48,421 nt of DNA from Hydrocarboniphaga sp. (GTDB taxonomy: Bacteria; Pseudomonadota; Gammaproteobacteria; Nevskiales; Nevskiaceae), in assembly GCF_028291725.1 (NCBI RefSeq), contig NZ_JAQGNT010000096.1:1-48421 (forward strand). The letters are read 5' to 3'. Both the position numbers and the translations under genes were made by a program. This document shows positions 7,824 to 16,383 of the stretch, one piece after another. Under the pieces are notes generated by a model. That model had not been told where the DNA came from and searched no databases. It saw nothing but the letters and a program-made list of their open reading frames with translations. The number at the start of each line of letters is the position of its first letter. The first letter of the stretch is position 1.

Positions 7824-8597
7824 ATGCCGCAACTGCAAAACAAGCTCGCATTAATCGTCGGCGCCGGACGCGAGCCCGGACGTGGCATCGCGCGGCGCTT
7901 TGCGCGCGAAGGCGCGCAGTTGCTGCTGATCGATCGCGATGCCGCGGCCGGTGATGCGCTGGCTCGTGAACTCGATGCGCCGTTTTTCCACGCGGACCCG
8001 TCCGACAAGAACGCTCTGCTCGCGGCGATCACGCAAGCCACCGCGGGTGCGGGGCGGCTCGATATCCTGGTCAACGCGGCGATGGAAGAACCGCAGTGGA
8101 CGCGGCTTGAAGAACTGCCGGACTCTGCATTCGAGCAGGGTTTCGCGCAGGGCTTCTATTCCGCGCTGTGGGCGATGCGCGCGCTGCAGCCGCTGATGCG
8201 CGCCAACGGCGGCGGCCGCATCGTCAACCTCGGCTCGGTCTACGGCGAGAACGTCGCCGAATACATCGGCGCCTACAGCGCCGCCGCCGAAGCGCTGCGC
8301 GCGCTGACGCGCACCGCGGCGCAGGAGTGGGGCGCCGACAACATCCTGGTCAACGTGCTGATGCCGACGGTCGACGACGAGCGCTTCCGCGCCTACCACG
8401 AGCAGCATAGTGAGCATGTCGATACGACCCTGCCGCTGGTCGCGCTGCAGCGCTTCGGCGACCCGGTCGAAGACATCGGCGGCGCCGCGGTGTATCTGGT
8501 CAGCGACGACAGCCGCTACCTCACCGGCTACACGATCCACGCCGACGGCGGCTACCACATGGCCGGGCCGGTTTATGTGCCGGTGATGGAGGTGTAG
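7824..8597 (+). CDS. SDR-like protein lacking the catalytic Lys (probable non-catalytic subunit)
   Basis: A 257-aa SDR-fold protein paralogous to the preceding gene; compare LWAMRALQPLMRANGGGRIVNLGSVYG with the equivalent stretch there. The cofactor loop is disturbed (VGAGREPGRG), NNAG is VNAAM, and the YxxxK motif reads YSAAA, with Ala155 where the essential Lys should be. Ser138 and Tyr151 remain. The DNA there is unambiguous and the frame stays open to a complete C-terminus (YLTGYTIHADGG), so this looks like a conserved pseudo-enzyme rather than decay. Three bases separate it from the catalytic paralogue. Inference: a structural partner in a heterodimer or heterotetramer. Confidence 0.85.
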   Translation: MPQLQNKLALIVGAGREPGRGIARRFAREGAQLLLIDRDAAAGDALARELDAPFFHADPSDKNALLAAITQATAGAGRLDILVNAAMEEPQWTRLEELPDSAFEQGFAQGFYSALWAMRALQPLMRANGGGRIVNLGSVYGENVAEYIGAYSAAAEALRALTRTAAQEWGADNILVNVLMPTVDDERFRAYHEQHSEHVDTTLPLVALQRFGDPVEDIGGAAVYLVSDDSRYLTGYTIHADGGYHMAGPVYVPVMEV

Positions 8598-8654
8598 AGC
8601 AACTGAGGGACCGTGCTGTGCTCTCGTCCAAGGTTCTCAGGCGCCATGTAATGG

Positions 8655-8680
8655 GTATCATCGTCCGTGGACTGATAGTC
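8655..8680 (+). promoter_or_regulatory. C-box operator of the restriction-modification controller
   Basis: GACTGATAGTC (8670-8680) fits the GACT-N3-AGTC half-operator of C-proteins exactly. A degenerate partner, GTATCATCGTC (8655-8665), lies 4 bases upstream and gives the typical two-site C-box with a CCGTGG centre. It sits 22 bp before the controller start. The expected behaviour is autoactivation at low C-protein levels and repression at high levels, giving delayed endonuclease expression. Confidence 0.75.
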
Positions 8681-8702
8681 CGCTTTTGGCCAGGCTTGTG
8701 GC

Positions 8703-8933
8703 GTGACCACTCAGCCGCTAAAGGTTCTTGGCCAACGAATTCGTGAACGACGCGAGTCGCTCGGCTGGACGCAGGAAGATCTGGCTGCCAGGGCGGAAAT
8801 TGATCGCTCGTACATTGGCGGTGTCGAGCGTGGTGAACGAAACCTGACGTTTATCGTCTTGTGCCGACTTAGCCGCGCTTTGAAGTGTGATGTAGCCGCG
8901 CTAACGCCGGATTTGCCTGGAGCCTCGAAGTGA
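8703..8933 (+). CDS. XRE-type controller (C) protein of a type II restriction-modification system
   Basis: A 76-aa single-domain helix-turn-helix protein. The recognition region GWTQEDLAARAEIDRSYIGGVERGERN is the hallmark of C-proteins, which are usually 75-85 residues. The start is GTG 8703. Its stop overlaps the endonuclease start as GTGA, so C and R are translationally coupled. A C-box lies just upstream. It should act as a dimer on that box and time expression of the endonuclease after the methyltransferase has protected the host. Base composition across this gene and the next two is visibly less GC-rich than the flanking catabolic genes, consistent with horizontal acquisition. Confidence 0.88.
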   Translation: MTTQPLKVLGQRIRERRESLGWTQEDLAARAEIDRSYIGGVERGERNLTFIVLCRLSRALKCDVAALTPDLPGASK

Positions 8934-9655
8934 AATGGCTTCGGACCTTGGTGTTGTTCGACTGCGGCGGACTCATGTCGAGCCCGGATTGGGCGTCGAT
9001 TCATGCGAGTTACGTTCGGGCGATCCAGCAGATTGATTTTCCGGTAGGAGCCGGAACCCTGACATTACGAAAGAAAGTGAAGCGGCCCGATGGTCAGTCG
9101 GAACGAAATGGCGTGGGGTATCTCCGTCGAAGGTTCTTGAAATTCATCGTAGAGGTCGAAGGATGGGAATCGGAAGCCGACGTAGACCTTGCTCGGGATC
9201 GTAGGCAGCCGGACATACGGCTTTACCCGAGCCTGGAAACGTATCAGGAGCCGATTACGTCGAATTTTGGCGACTTCGACTTGGTCACGACCGCTGCAGG
9301 TGGCACCCGGGTCGCGATCGAGTGGGAGACGGGCAACATTTCGTCGTCGCACCGATCCCTCAATAAGCTGGCAATCGCGCTGGCCAGCGGGAAAATTCAA
9401 GTCGGCGTGTTGATCGTTCCGAGCAGGCAGACGTACGTGCATTTGACAGATCGGATCGGGAATATCGGTGAGCTGTCCGCATACCTGGAACTTTGGGAGA
9501 GCCTGAAGGTGAGCGTACCGAGGGGGCTGTTGGCGATCAGCGTGGTCGAGCACGACGAGTTGACCGATAGCGATACTTTCCCCTATCTGCCTTCCGGCAA
9601 GGATGGTCGAGCAAAGCAGGGGCGCTCCAAGCGCAAACGTGCTAAACGGAAGTGA
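8930..9655 (+). CDS. BamHI-family type II restriction endonuclease, predicted GGATCC specificity
   Basis: A 241-aa protein (BamHI has 213). The segment IEWETGNISSSHRSLNKL followed by LTDRIGN aligns to BamHI without gaps at a constant offset of 20 residues. The catalytic set is present: Glu82, Asp117 (my best match), Glu131 and Glu133 correspond to BamHI Glu77, Asp94, Glu111 and Glu113. The base-reading residues Asn136, Ser138, Arg142, Asp174 and Arg175 correspond to Asn116, Ser118, Arg122, Asp154 and Arg155. The C-terminus LPSGKDGRAKQ resembles the BamHI end LIPKGSDG. GTG 8930 is chosen for the GTGA overlap with C; ATG 8975 (MSSPDW) is an alternative. The lysine/arginine-rich tail overlaps the convergent methyltransferase by 14 bp. 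Confidence 0.88.
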   Translation: MKWLRTLVLFDCGGLMSSPDWASIHASYVRAIQQIDFPVGAGTLTLRKKVKRPDGQSERNGVGYLRRRFLKFIVEVEGWESEADVDLARDRRQPDIRLYPSLETYQEPITSNFGDFDLVTTAAGGTRVAIEWETGNISSSHRSLNKLAIALASGKIQVGVLIVPSRQTYVHLTDRIGNIGELSAYLELWESLKVSVPRGLLAISVVEHDELTDSDTFPYLPSGKDGRAKQGRSKRKRAKRK

Positions 9656-10592
9656 ACAGTTCTGACTGTAGGCCGTCTGGAGTTTCACAAAGACACGCGC
9701 CTTCAATGTCGCTGAGCCGGTAATCCTTGGATAGAGGATTGCCTGCTTTGATGCGGCGTTCGAGATCGGACTTTGTGAACAACACGTTCTTGTTCCGCGT
9801 GATCTGATCCAGGTGTTCGCGGTCTGCTTCAATTGTGTCGAAACGCTCGACAATAGCAGAGCAATCCAGTTCCGAACCGATCCAGCGCCGGCCCCGCAAC
9901 TCAGCTGCAACGAAGGTTGTGCCCGATCCCCCAAAGGGATCAAGGACTAGTGAGCCGGGGTCGCTGGCCATGGTGACGATTCGATCCATCAGCTTGAGCG
10001 ACAATGCGTTGGCGGCGCGCTTCTTGTACTTGGCATGTCGGACGGGAGGAATATCGGTCCAGACATCTGACATGCTCACTCCTTTCGGGTTCATTTTGTC
10101 CTTGTACCCGCCGTAATCACGCAATTCGCCGCCACAGTGGCGGCAGCACGGCACAGGGAGCCTGTCCGGATGAAAAATCGCTGGTTTGGGACCCTTGATG
10201 AAATACAGCAGCGAGTAGTGCGAAGGGTATAGACGATTTTGGATTGGGAGCGAGTACTTGATGTCAACCGAAATCCAATGTCTAAACGTCAGCTTGCCGC
10301 CGAGGTGCGCGCCCAACGGCAGGTTCCACTTCGGCAGGTTCCAGAGAAAAAGCGATCCTCCCGGTTTGAGCACGCGGATCATCTGATCGAGCCACGCCTT
10401 GCACCAATCGAGATAGTCCTCGTCCGCCCTCGCATCGTTGATGCGCGAGCTATAGGTCTTCCCGAGGTTGAACGGCGGGTCTGCAAACGCCAGATCCACC
10501 GTATCGGGTTCGAGAGCAGCGAGGAAGAGATCGCAGTCCGCTTGGTGCAGTTCACCTAAAGGCGTTGTCAGAATGGGTATCATAGTCATCAT
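9642..10592 (-). CDS. Beta-class DNA methyltransferase partner of the BamHI-like endonuclease
   Basis: A 316-aa site-specific amino-methyltransferase. The catalytic motif DPPF (38-41) precedes the S-adenosylmethionine motif DPFGGSGTT (218-226), which defines the beta class. YPSHYSLLYFIKG is the usual motif region between them. A cysteine cluster CCRHCGG (149-155) is an extra. DPPF is more common in adenine-N6 enzymes, SPPY in cytosine-N4 enzymes such as M.BamHI, so the modified base is uncertain. ATG 10592 follows GGTGAGATT; three Met codons in the first four residues leave the exact start open. It is convergent with the endonuclease and their stops overlap by 14 bp. Function: protect the host at the endonuclease site. 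Confidence 0.85.
   Translation of the reverse strand: MMTMIPILTTPLGELHQADCDLFLAALEPDTVDLAFADPPFNLGKTYSSRINDARADEDYLDWCKAWLDQMIRVLKPGGSLFLWNLPKWNLPLGAHLGGKLTFRHWISVDIKYSLPIQNRLYPSHYSLLYFIKGPKPAIFHPDRLPVPCCRHCGGELRDYGGYKDKMNPKGVSMSDVWTDIPPVRHAKYKKRAANALSLKLMDRIVTMASDPGSLVLDPFGGSGTTFVAAELRGRRWIGSELDCSAIVERFDTIEADREHLDQITRNKNVLFTKSDLERRIKAGNPLSKDYRLSDIEGACLCETPDGLQSELFTSV
10572..10587. promoter_or_regulatory. C-box-like repeat over the methyltransferase start
   Basis: AATGGGTATCATAGTC here matches AATGGGTATCATCGTC at 8650-8665 in 15 of 16 bases. The first copy forms the left half of the C-box; this one covers the first codons of the methyltransferase (start 10592). GTATCATAGTC (10577-10587) partly fits GACT-N3-AGTC. 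It could let the C-protein repress the methyltransferase, or it could be a direct repeat marking the edges of the acquired cassette. Confidence 0.45.
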
Positions 10593-10892
10593 AATCTCAC
10601 CGTTCAGCGTGTCCCGCAAGCGACATTTCCAGCACGTAGACCGAAATGAAAATTCTGGCGCCATTTGTCGGAGATACCGCTGGCTTGCGTTTCACTTCAA
10701 CCCAGCCCGCCGAGTTGTGTCGCGGTGCGCGCGGGCTATTGCTGCGCGCTTTCAGCCGAAACGCACCTGGATCATCGCTCGCGCGAATATGCGTCACCCG
10801 ATCTTGCCGCAACTAAGGAGGTTGACGATTTCCAGCGCCGTGAGATCCCGTTCATTTCAACCCCGCTTGCCAGGGATCGGGGGTGAGTGAGT
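10593..10892. other. Gene-free junction between the methyltransferase and the vapC remnant
   Basis: About 300 bases with no convincing gene. Short open frames exist on both strands (for example one from about 10652 reading MKILAPFVGDTAG), but none resembles a known family or has a proper ribosome-binding site. Composition is intermediate between the restriction cassette and the catabolic DNA. It is probably a scar of integration or decay. Confidence 0.5.
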
Positions 10893-11000
10893 TCAGGGCA
10901 GCGCTGGGAAGTAAGGTCTGTAGCGCCTCGCGTCGCGGGTCATCAATGTCATGCGTTCGACTGCTGGATGCGCGCCGACCATAAAATCTGGCAGGAACAT
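10893..11000 (-). pseudogene. vapC: vapC toxin remnant (C-terminal end only)
   Basis: On the minus strand 35 residues read MFLPDFMVGAHPAVERMTLM, then TRDARRYRPYFPALP and stop. This matches the end of PIN-domain VapC toxins, where LPDF-IGAHA, LLTRD and RRYRTYFP carry two of the acidic active-site residues. The first three quarters, including the N-terminal catalytic Asp, are missing. The region between here and the vapB remnant does not restore them. It cannot encode a working ribonuclease. Confidence 0.75.
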
Positions 11001-11088
11001 GCTTCGTGCACCACCCTGCGCGCCGTAGCAGGCATGAACCTGAGCGGCAAAAAGCGCGGCGTGTTCAGTCCACCAGAAAGCGGGCGGC

Positions 11089-11312
11089 TTATTCGCTGCG
11101 AGTCAAGCCCAGAATTTCGTCGGCTGAACGGGCATCCTGCACCGGAAGCGCCGCCCTAGTTCTACGCTACGCGTTCGCATTCCTCGGCTCTGAATCTGCG
11201 CGAGTAGCAGATCGAGGGCGCCTTCGATCGCTGCCGTTTTGTTGAGAGCCAGGATGCGGCTTACTTCTATCGCTTTGCGTTCCACTTCTGGGTTTTCGAT
11301 GTTCAACGCCAT
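11089..11312 (-). pseudogene. vapB: Frameshifted vapB antitoxin remnant
   Basis: ATG 11312 opens MALNIENPEVERKAIEVSRI and continues LALNKTAAIEGALDLLLAQI, the N-terminal DNA-binding part of the VapB/PSK antitoxin family. The frame then drifts and stops at 11103. One frame over, the expected C-terminus LPVQDARSADEILGLTRSE runs to a stop at 11089. That part normally masks the VapC toxin. A small deletion or insertion in between broke the gene. The first 50 residues could still bind DNA. It is followed by a vapC remnant, so the pair is dead as a toxin-antitoxin system. Confidence 0.75.
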
Positions 11313-11314
11313 GA

Positions 11315-11341
11315 TATCTACGTGTCTACACTGGTAGATAC
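11315..11341. promoter_or_regulatory. Probable vapBC autoregulatory operator
   Basis: ATCTAC (11316-11321) and GTAGAT (11334-11339) form an inverted repeat that encloses a second one, GTGT-CT-ACAC (11322-11331). The site abuts the vapB start codon with no ribosome-binding site between, so the transcript may be leaderless. This arrangement is typical for VapB autorepression. Confidence 0.5.
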
Positions 11342-11361
11342 AAACGTAGCATGAGGCTCAT

Positions 11362-13455
<2,094 letters not shown>

Positions 13456-13512
13456 GAAGGCTCTCCTCGGTGGGTTGCGGCGGGCCCGGTGACAGGCCCG
13501 GTCCGGCTGGCT

Positions 13513-13532
13513 ATAAATAGGATACTAAATAA
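13513..13532. promoter_or_regulatory. ATAG-N4-CTAT operator site 3
   Basis: AAATAG-GATA-CTAAAT (13515-13530) matches site 1 over its left half and spacer and has one mismatch in the CTAT half. It lies about 60 bp upstream of the FadB-like start at 13455. TATAAATAG and TACTAA could also be read as minus-10 elements, so the site probably overlaps the promoter. Confidence 0.6.
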
Positions 13533-13585
13533 CGGGATCGTTTTGCGTGCCGGCACCGCTTTTTTTGCACGACGGCTATCAAAGC

Positions 13586-13599
13586 CGTAAGCGCTTCAA
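13586..13599. promoter_or_regulatory. Possible LacI-type operator
   Basis: GTAAGCGCTTCA contains the AAGCGCTT palindrome (13589-13596) with the central CG step typical of LacI/GalR operators. The LacI gene at 14016 is the nearest candidate. This is a single occurrence, so chance is possible. Confidence 0.3.
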
Positions 13600-14015
13600 G
13601 TATGATCATCCGACCGGCTCGTTGGCGCGGTCTGCTGGAGGGCCTGACGAGTCCCGTGGCAGGCTCCGCAGCGCTGTTGCACGGACCGCTTTCCGGTTGT
13701 GGGCGGTAGTACAAAAATAAATAATGTCAGTGTATTGGAGTTGAGAGTTGGGTCAGCGGTTTAAGTGCCGATCGGCGCGATCACGATGCCCCCGATCGGC
13801 GTGGAACGCGGGTCGTCGTCAAGCTTTTGAGCGCGGAATGAAACGGTGATAACTTCGATCGGTCCTACTACGGCGATGGCTTCTGGTGCGCGGGAATGCG
13901 CGGGCGCTGTTGCGAGGGCAAGGCTGAAGTTCGGTTTCCGTCTCCAGGGAAAGCTCACACGCATGTCCGAAATCACGATCGTCAATGCAGTGCCTGGCCG
14001 GGGAGCGGTGAGCTG

Positions 14016-15188
14016 ATGGCCAAGTCCGGCAGAAAAACCGGGAGTGCTGCCCCCACAGCCGTGAAAGCGCTGGCCAAGTCCGCCCCCAGGGTCAAGCCGG
14101 TGGCGGCTGCGAAGGCCAAGCCAAAGGTCGCCGAAGTCGCGATCGAGGCACCGGCTCCTGCCGACGTCAACGGCGGCGGCCGCCCGCGGCTGATCGATGT
14201 CGCGCATCTGGCCGGCGTTTCGCTTGGCAGCGCATCGCGCGCGCTGTCGTCGCCTGACGCGGTGCGGGCGCACACCTTGAGGCGCGTGCGCGAAGCCGCC
14301 GACCGGCTGGGTTACGTGCCGGACGGCGCGGCGCGGGCGTTGGCGCTGCGCCGCAGCATGACGGTCGGCGCGGTGCTGCCGACCATCAACAACCCGATCT
14401 ACTCGAACTTCGTGCAGGCGCTGCAGAAGACGCTCGGGCGCCAGGGCTATCACCTGCTGATCGCGGCGCACGAATACGATCTGAAGGAAGAGGTGTCGAT
14501 CGTCGAGCGCCTGGTCCAGCGCGGGATCGACAGCATCGTGCTGATCGGCACCGATCATCCGCTCGCGGTGTATCGGCGCATCGAGCAGGCGCGCCTGCCG
14601 TATGTCTGCGCCTGGTCGATCGACGAGGCGCGCGGTCATCCCTGCGTGGGCATCTCCAACCGCCGCGCGATGCACCGCGTGGTGCGCCATCTGCTGGATC
14701 TGGGCCATCGCGATTTCGCGGTGATTTCCGGCGAGCCCGAGCACAACGAGCGCGCGCGTGCGCGCATCGACGGTGTGCTCGACGCGATGGCGCTGGCCGA
14801 TATCAACCTGCCGGCCGAGCGCATCTTCTACGGCCCGTTCTCGATCGAGGCGGGGCGCGAAGGTATGCGCAAGACGCTGGCGCTGAGCCCGAGGCCGACC
14901 GCGGTGATCTGCTGCACCGACATCCTGGCTGCCGGCGCGCTGTCCGAGGCGCGCGCGCAGAACATCGCGCTGCCCGGCGAGCTGTCGATCAGCGGTTTCG
15001 ACGACATCGAGTTCGTGTCGCTGCTGGAGCCGCCGCTGACCACGCTGCAGGTGCGTACCGACGAAATCGGCCGCATGGCCGGCGAGTACGTGCTGGCCGG
15101 CCTGCGCGGCGAAATCACGACGACGCCGATCGAGATCGACACGCGCCTGATCGTGCGCGCCAGCACCGGCGCGGCGCGCAAGCGCTGA
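14016..15188 (+). CDS. LacI-family regulator with Lys/Ala/Pro-rich N-terminal extension
   Basis: A 390-aa repressor-type regulator. Family members usually begin directly with the helix-turn-helix. Here about 57 residues rich in Ala, Lys and Pro, resembling a histone-H1-like tail, come before PRLIDVAHLAGVSLGSASRAL, the DNA-recognition domain. The periplasmic-binding-protein-like sensor domain follows and ends with ISGFDDIEFVSLLEPPLTTL, as is normal. ATG 14016 has GGGGAGCGG upstream. It overlaps the stop of a tiny 17-codon frame (TGATG). It is followed after 12 bases by an FAD oxidoreductase and then a GMC oxidoreductase, which it probably controls. Confidence 0.85.
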   Translation: MAKSGRKTGSAAPTAVKALAKSAPRVKPVAAAKAKPKVAEVAIEAPAPADVNGGGRPRLIDVAHLAGVSLGSASRALSSPDAVRAHTLRRVREAADRLGYVPDGAARALALRRSMTVGAVLPTINNPIYSNFVQALQKTLGRQGYHLLIAAHEYDLKEEVSIVERLVQRGIDSIVLIGTDHPLAVYRRIEQARLPYVCAWSIDEARGHPCVGISNRRAMHRVVRHLLDLGHRDFAVISGEPEHNERARARIDGVLDAMALADINLPAERIFYGPFSIEAGREGMRKTLALSPRPTAVICCTDILAAGALSEARAQNIALPGELSISGFDDIEFVSLLEPPLTTLQVRTDEIGRMAGEYVLAGLRGEITTTPIEIDTRLIVRASTGAARKR

Positions 15189-15200
15189 TCGCCTCTGACT

Positions 15201-16313
15201 ATGGATACCGTCGACTGCATCGTGATCGGAGCCGGCGTGGTCGGCCTGGCGATTGCGCGGCGTATCGCGATGTCCGGCCGCGAGACCCTCATTCTGGAGC
15301 GTGAAAACGCGTTCGGAACGGCCACCAGTTCGCGCAACAGCGAAGTGATCCACGCGGGCATCTACTATCCGCAGGGTTCGTTGAAGGCGCGGCTCTGCGT
15401 CAGCGGCAAGCAACAGCTATACGACTATTGCGAGCGCTACGGTGTCGAGCATCGTCGCTGCGGCAAGCTGATCGTCGCGAGCCACGCGGCCCAGCAGCCG
15501 GAGCTGGCCAGGATCGATGCCGCCGCACGGCGCAACGGGGTCGACGATCTGCAGATGCTCGATCGTGCGCAGGCGCTGCAGCTGGAGCCGGCGCTTCAGT
15601 GCTCGGCCGCGCTGCTTTCACCGTCGACCGGCATCATCGATTCGCATGGCTACATGCTGTCGCTGCTCGGCCAGGCCGAGGCTCATGGCGCGATGCTGGC
15701 CTATCGGTCACCGGTCACGCGGCTGATACCGCAGCAGGACGGCATTGCGATTGTGGCCGGCGACGATCCGGAGCCGCAGCTCAGAGCGCGCTGCGTGATC
15801 AACGCAGCCGGCATCGAGGCGCCGGATCTGGCGCGGCGGGTAGAGGGCATCGCGCAGGACGCGCTGCCGCGCGCCTACTACGCCAAGGGCAGTTACTTCA
15901 CGCTGAGCGGCCGGGCGCCGTTTTCGCGCCTGATCTACCCGGTTCCGGAGCCCGGCGGCCTCGGCGTGCATCTGACTCTGGACCATGGCGGGCAAGCGCG
16001 TTTCGGCCCCGACGTGCAATGGGTCGAGCGGCCCGATTACCAGGTCGACGCGAGCCGCGCCGATCGTTTCTACGACGTGATCCGCGCCTACTGGCCGGGC
16101 TTGAAGGACGGCAGCCTAGCGCCGGGCTACGCCGGCATCCGTCCGAAGATTTCCGGCCCCGGCGAAGCCGCTGCCGACTTCCGTATCGACGGCCCCGAGG
16201 TCCACCGGATACCGGGGCTGATCAACCTGTTCGGCATCGAATCGCCGGGCCTGACCGCATCGCTGGCGATCGCCGACGAGGTCGGCGGCATCGCCGAAGG
16301 CTTATTCAATTGA
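15201..16313 (+). CDS. FAD-dependent oxidoreductase, L-2-hydroxyglutarate oxidase-like (DAO family)
   Basis: A 370-aa flavoprotein of the glycine/D-amino-acid oxidase superfamily, closest by motif to L-2-hydroxyglutarate dehydrogenases. The Rossmann motif [13 protein letters not shown] (8-20) and the family signature [15 protein letters not shown] (about 48-62) are clear. The C-terminus contains [11 protein letters not shown] and [20 protein letters not shown] 15201 lies 12 bases after the LacI stop and has only a weak ribosome-binding site, which suggests one transcript. A 12-bp tandem repeat begins at its stop codon. Inference: it oxidises a 2-hydroxy acid arising from the pathway. The specific substrate is not readable. 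Confidence 0.8.
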   Translation: MDTVDCIVIGAGVVGLAIARRIAMSGRETLILERENAFGTATSSRNSEVIHAGIYYPQGSLKARLCVSGKQQLYDYCERYGVEHRRCGKLIVASHAAQQPELARIDAAARRNGVDDLQMLDRAQALQLEPALQCSAALLSPSTGIIDSHGYMLSLLGQAEAHGAMLAYRSPVTRLIPQQDGIAIVAGDDPEPQLRARCVINAAGIEAPDLARRVEGIAQDALPRAYYAKGSYFTLSGRAPFSRLIYPVPEPGGLGVHLTLDHGGQARFGPDVQWVERPDYQVDASRADRFYDVIRAYWPGLKDGSLAPGYAGIRPKISGPGEAAADFRIDGPEVHRIPGLINLFGIESPGLTASLAIADEVGGIAEGLFN

Positions 16314-16359
16314 CACATCCATTGATGTATCCAAAGACGCATCCGTTGACGCATCCATC
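16312..16359 (+). repeat. Four 12-bp tandem repeats
   Basis: GACACATCCATT, GATGTATCCAAA, GACGCATCCGTT and GACGCATCCATC follow each other with an exact 12-base period and share GAYGYATCC. The array starts within the stop codon of the flavoprotein gene and ends 24 bases before the GMC gene. It could arise by replication slippage. A binding array for a regulator is also possible. Confidence 0.85.
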
Positions 16360-16383
16360 AAAGCTTAGGCAGCGGACGAGCCC

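Larger units (their letters stand above)
13456..14015. other. 560-bp divergent intergenic region between the FadB-like gene and the LacI gene
   Basis: It contains operator site 3 near the FadB-like gene and an AAGCGCTT palindrome further right. A possible 17-codon reading frame (ATG 13963 to TGA 14014-14016) overlaps the LacI start as TGATG. I see no other supported gene. Confidence 0.6.

Noticed and set aside
9560-9580. GATAGCGATACTTT inside the endonuclease gene, similar to the ATAG-N4-CTAT motif
   Set aside because: The right half is CTTT, it lies within a coding region of the acquired cassette, and it has no AAATAG flank.
13511-13714. Small minus-strand frame (67 codons) in the FadB-LacI intergenic region
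   Set aside because: No ribosome-binding site or family resemblance, and it overlaps operator site 3.
13761-15413. A 550-codon minus-strand open frame over the LacI gene
   Set aside because: It is His/Arg/Gln-rich without family features and lies opposite a clear LacI regulator and flavoprotein start.
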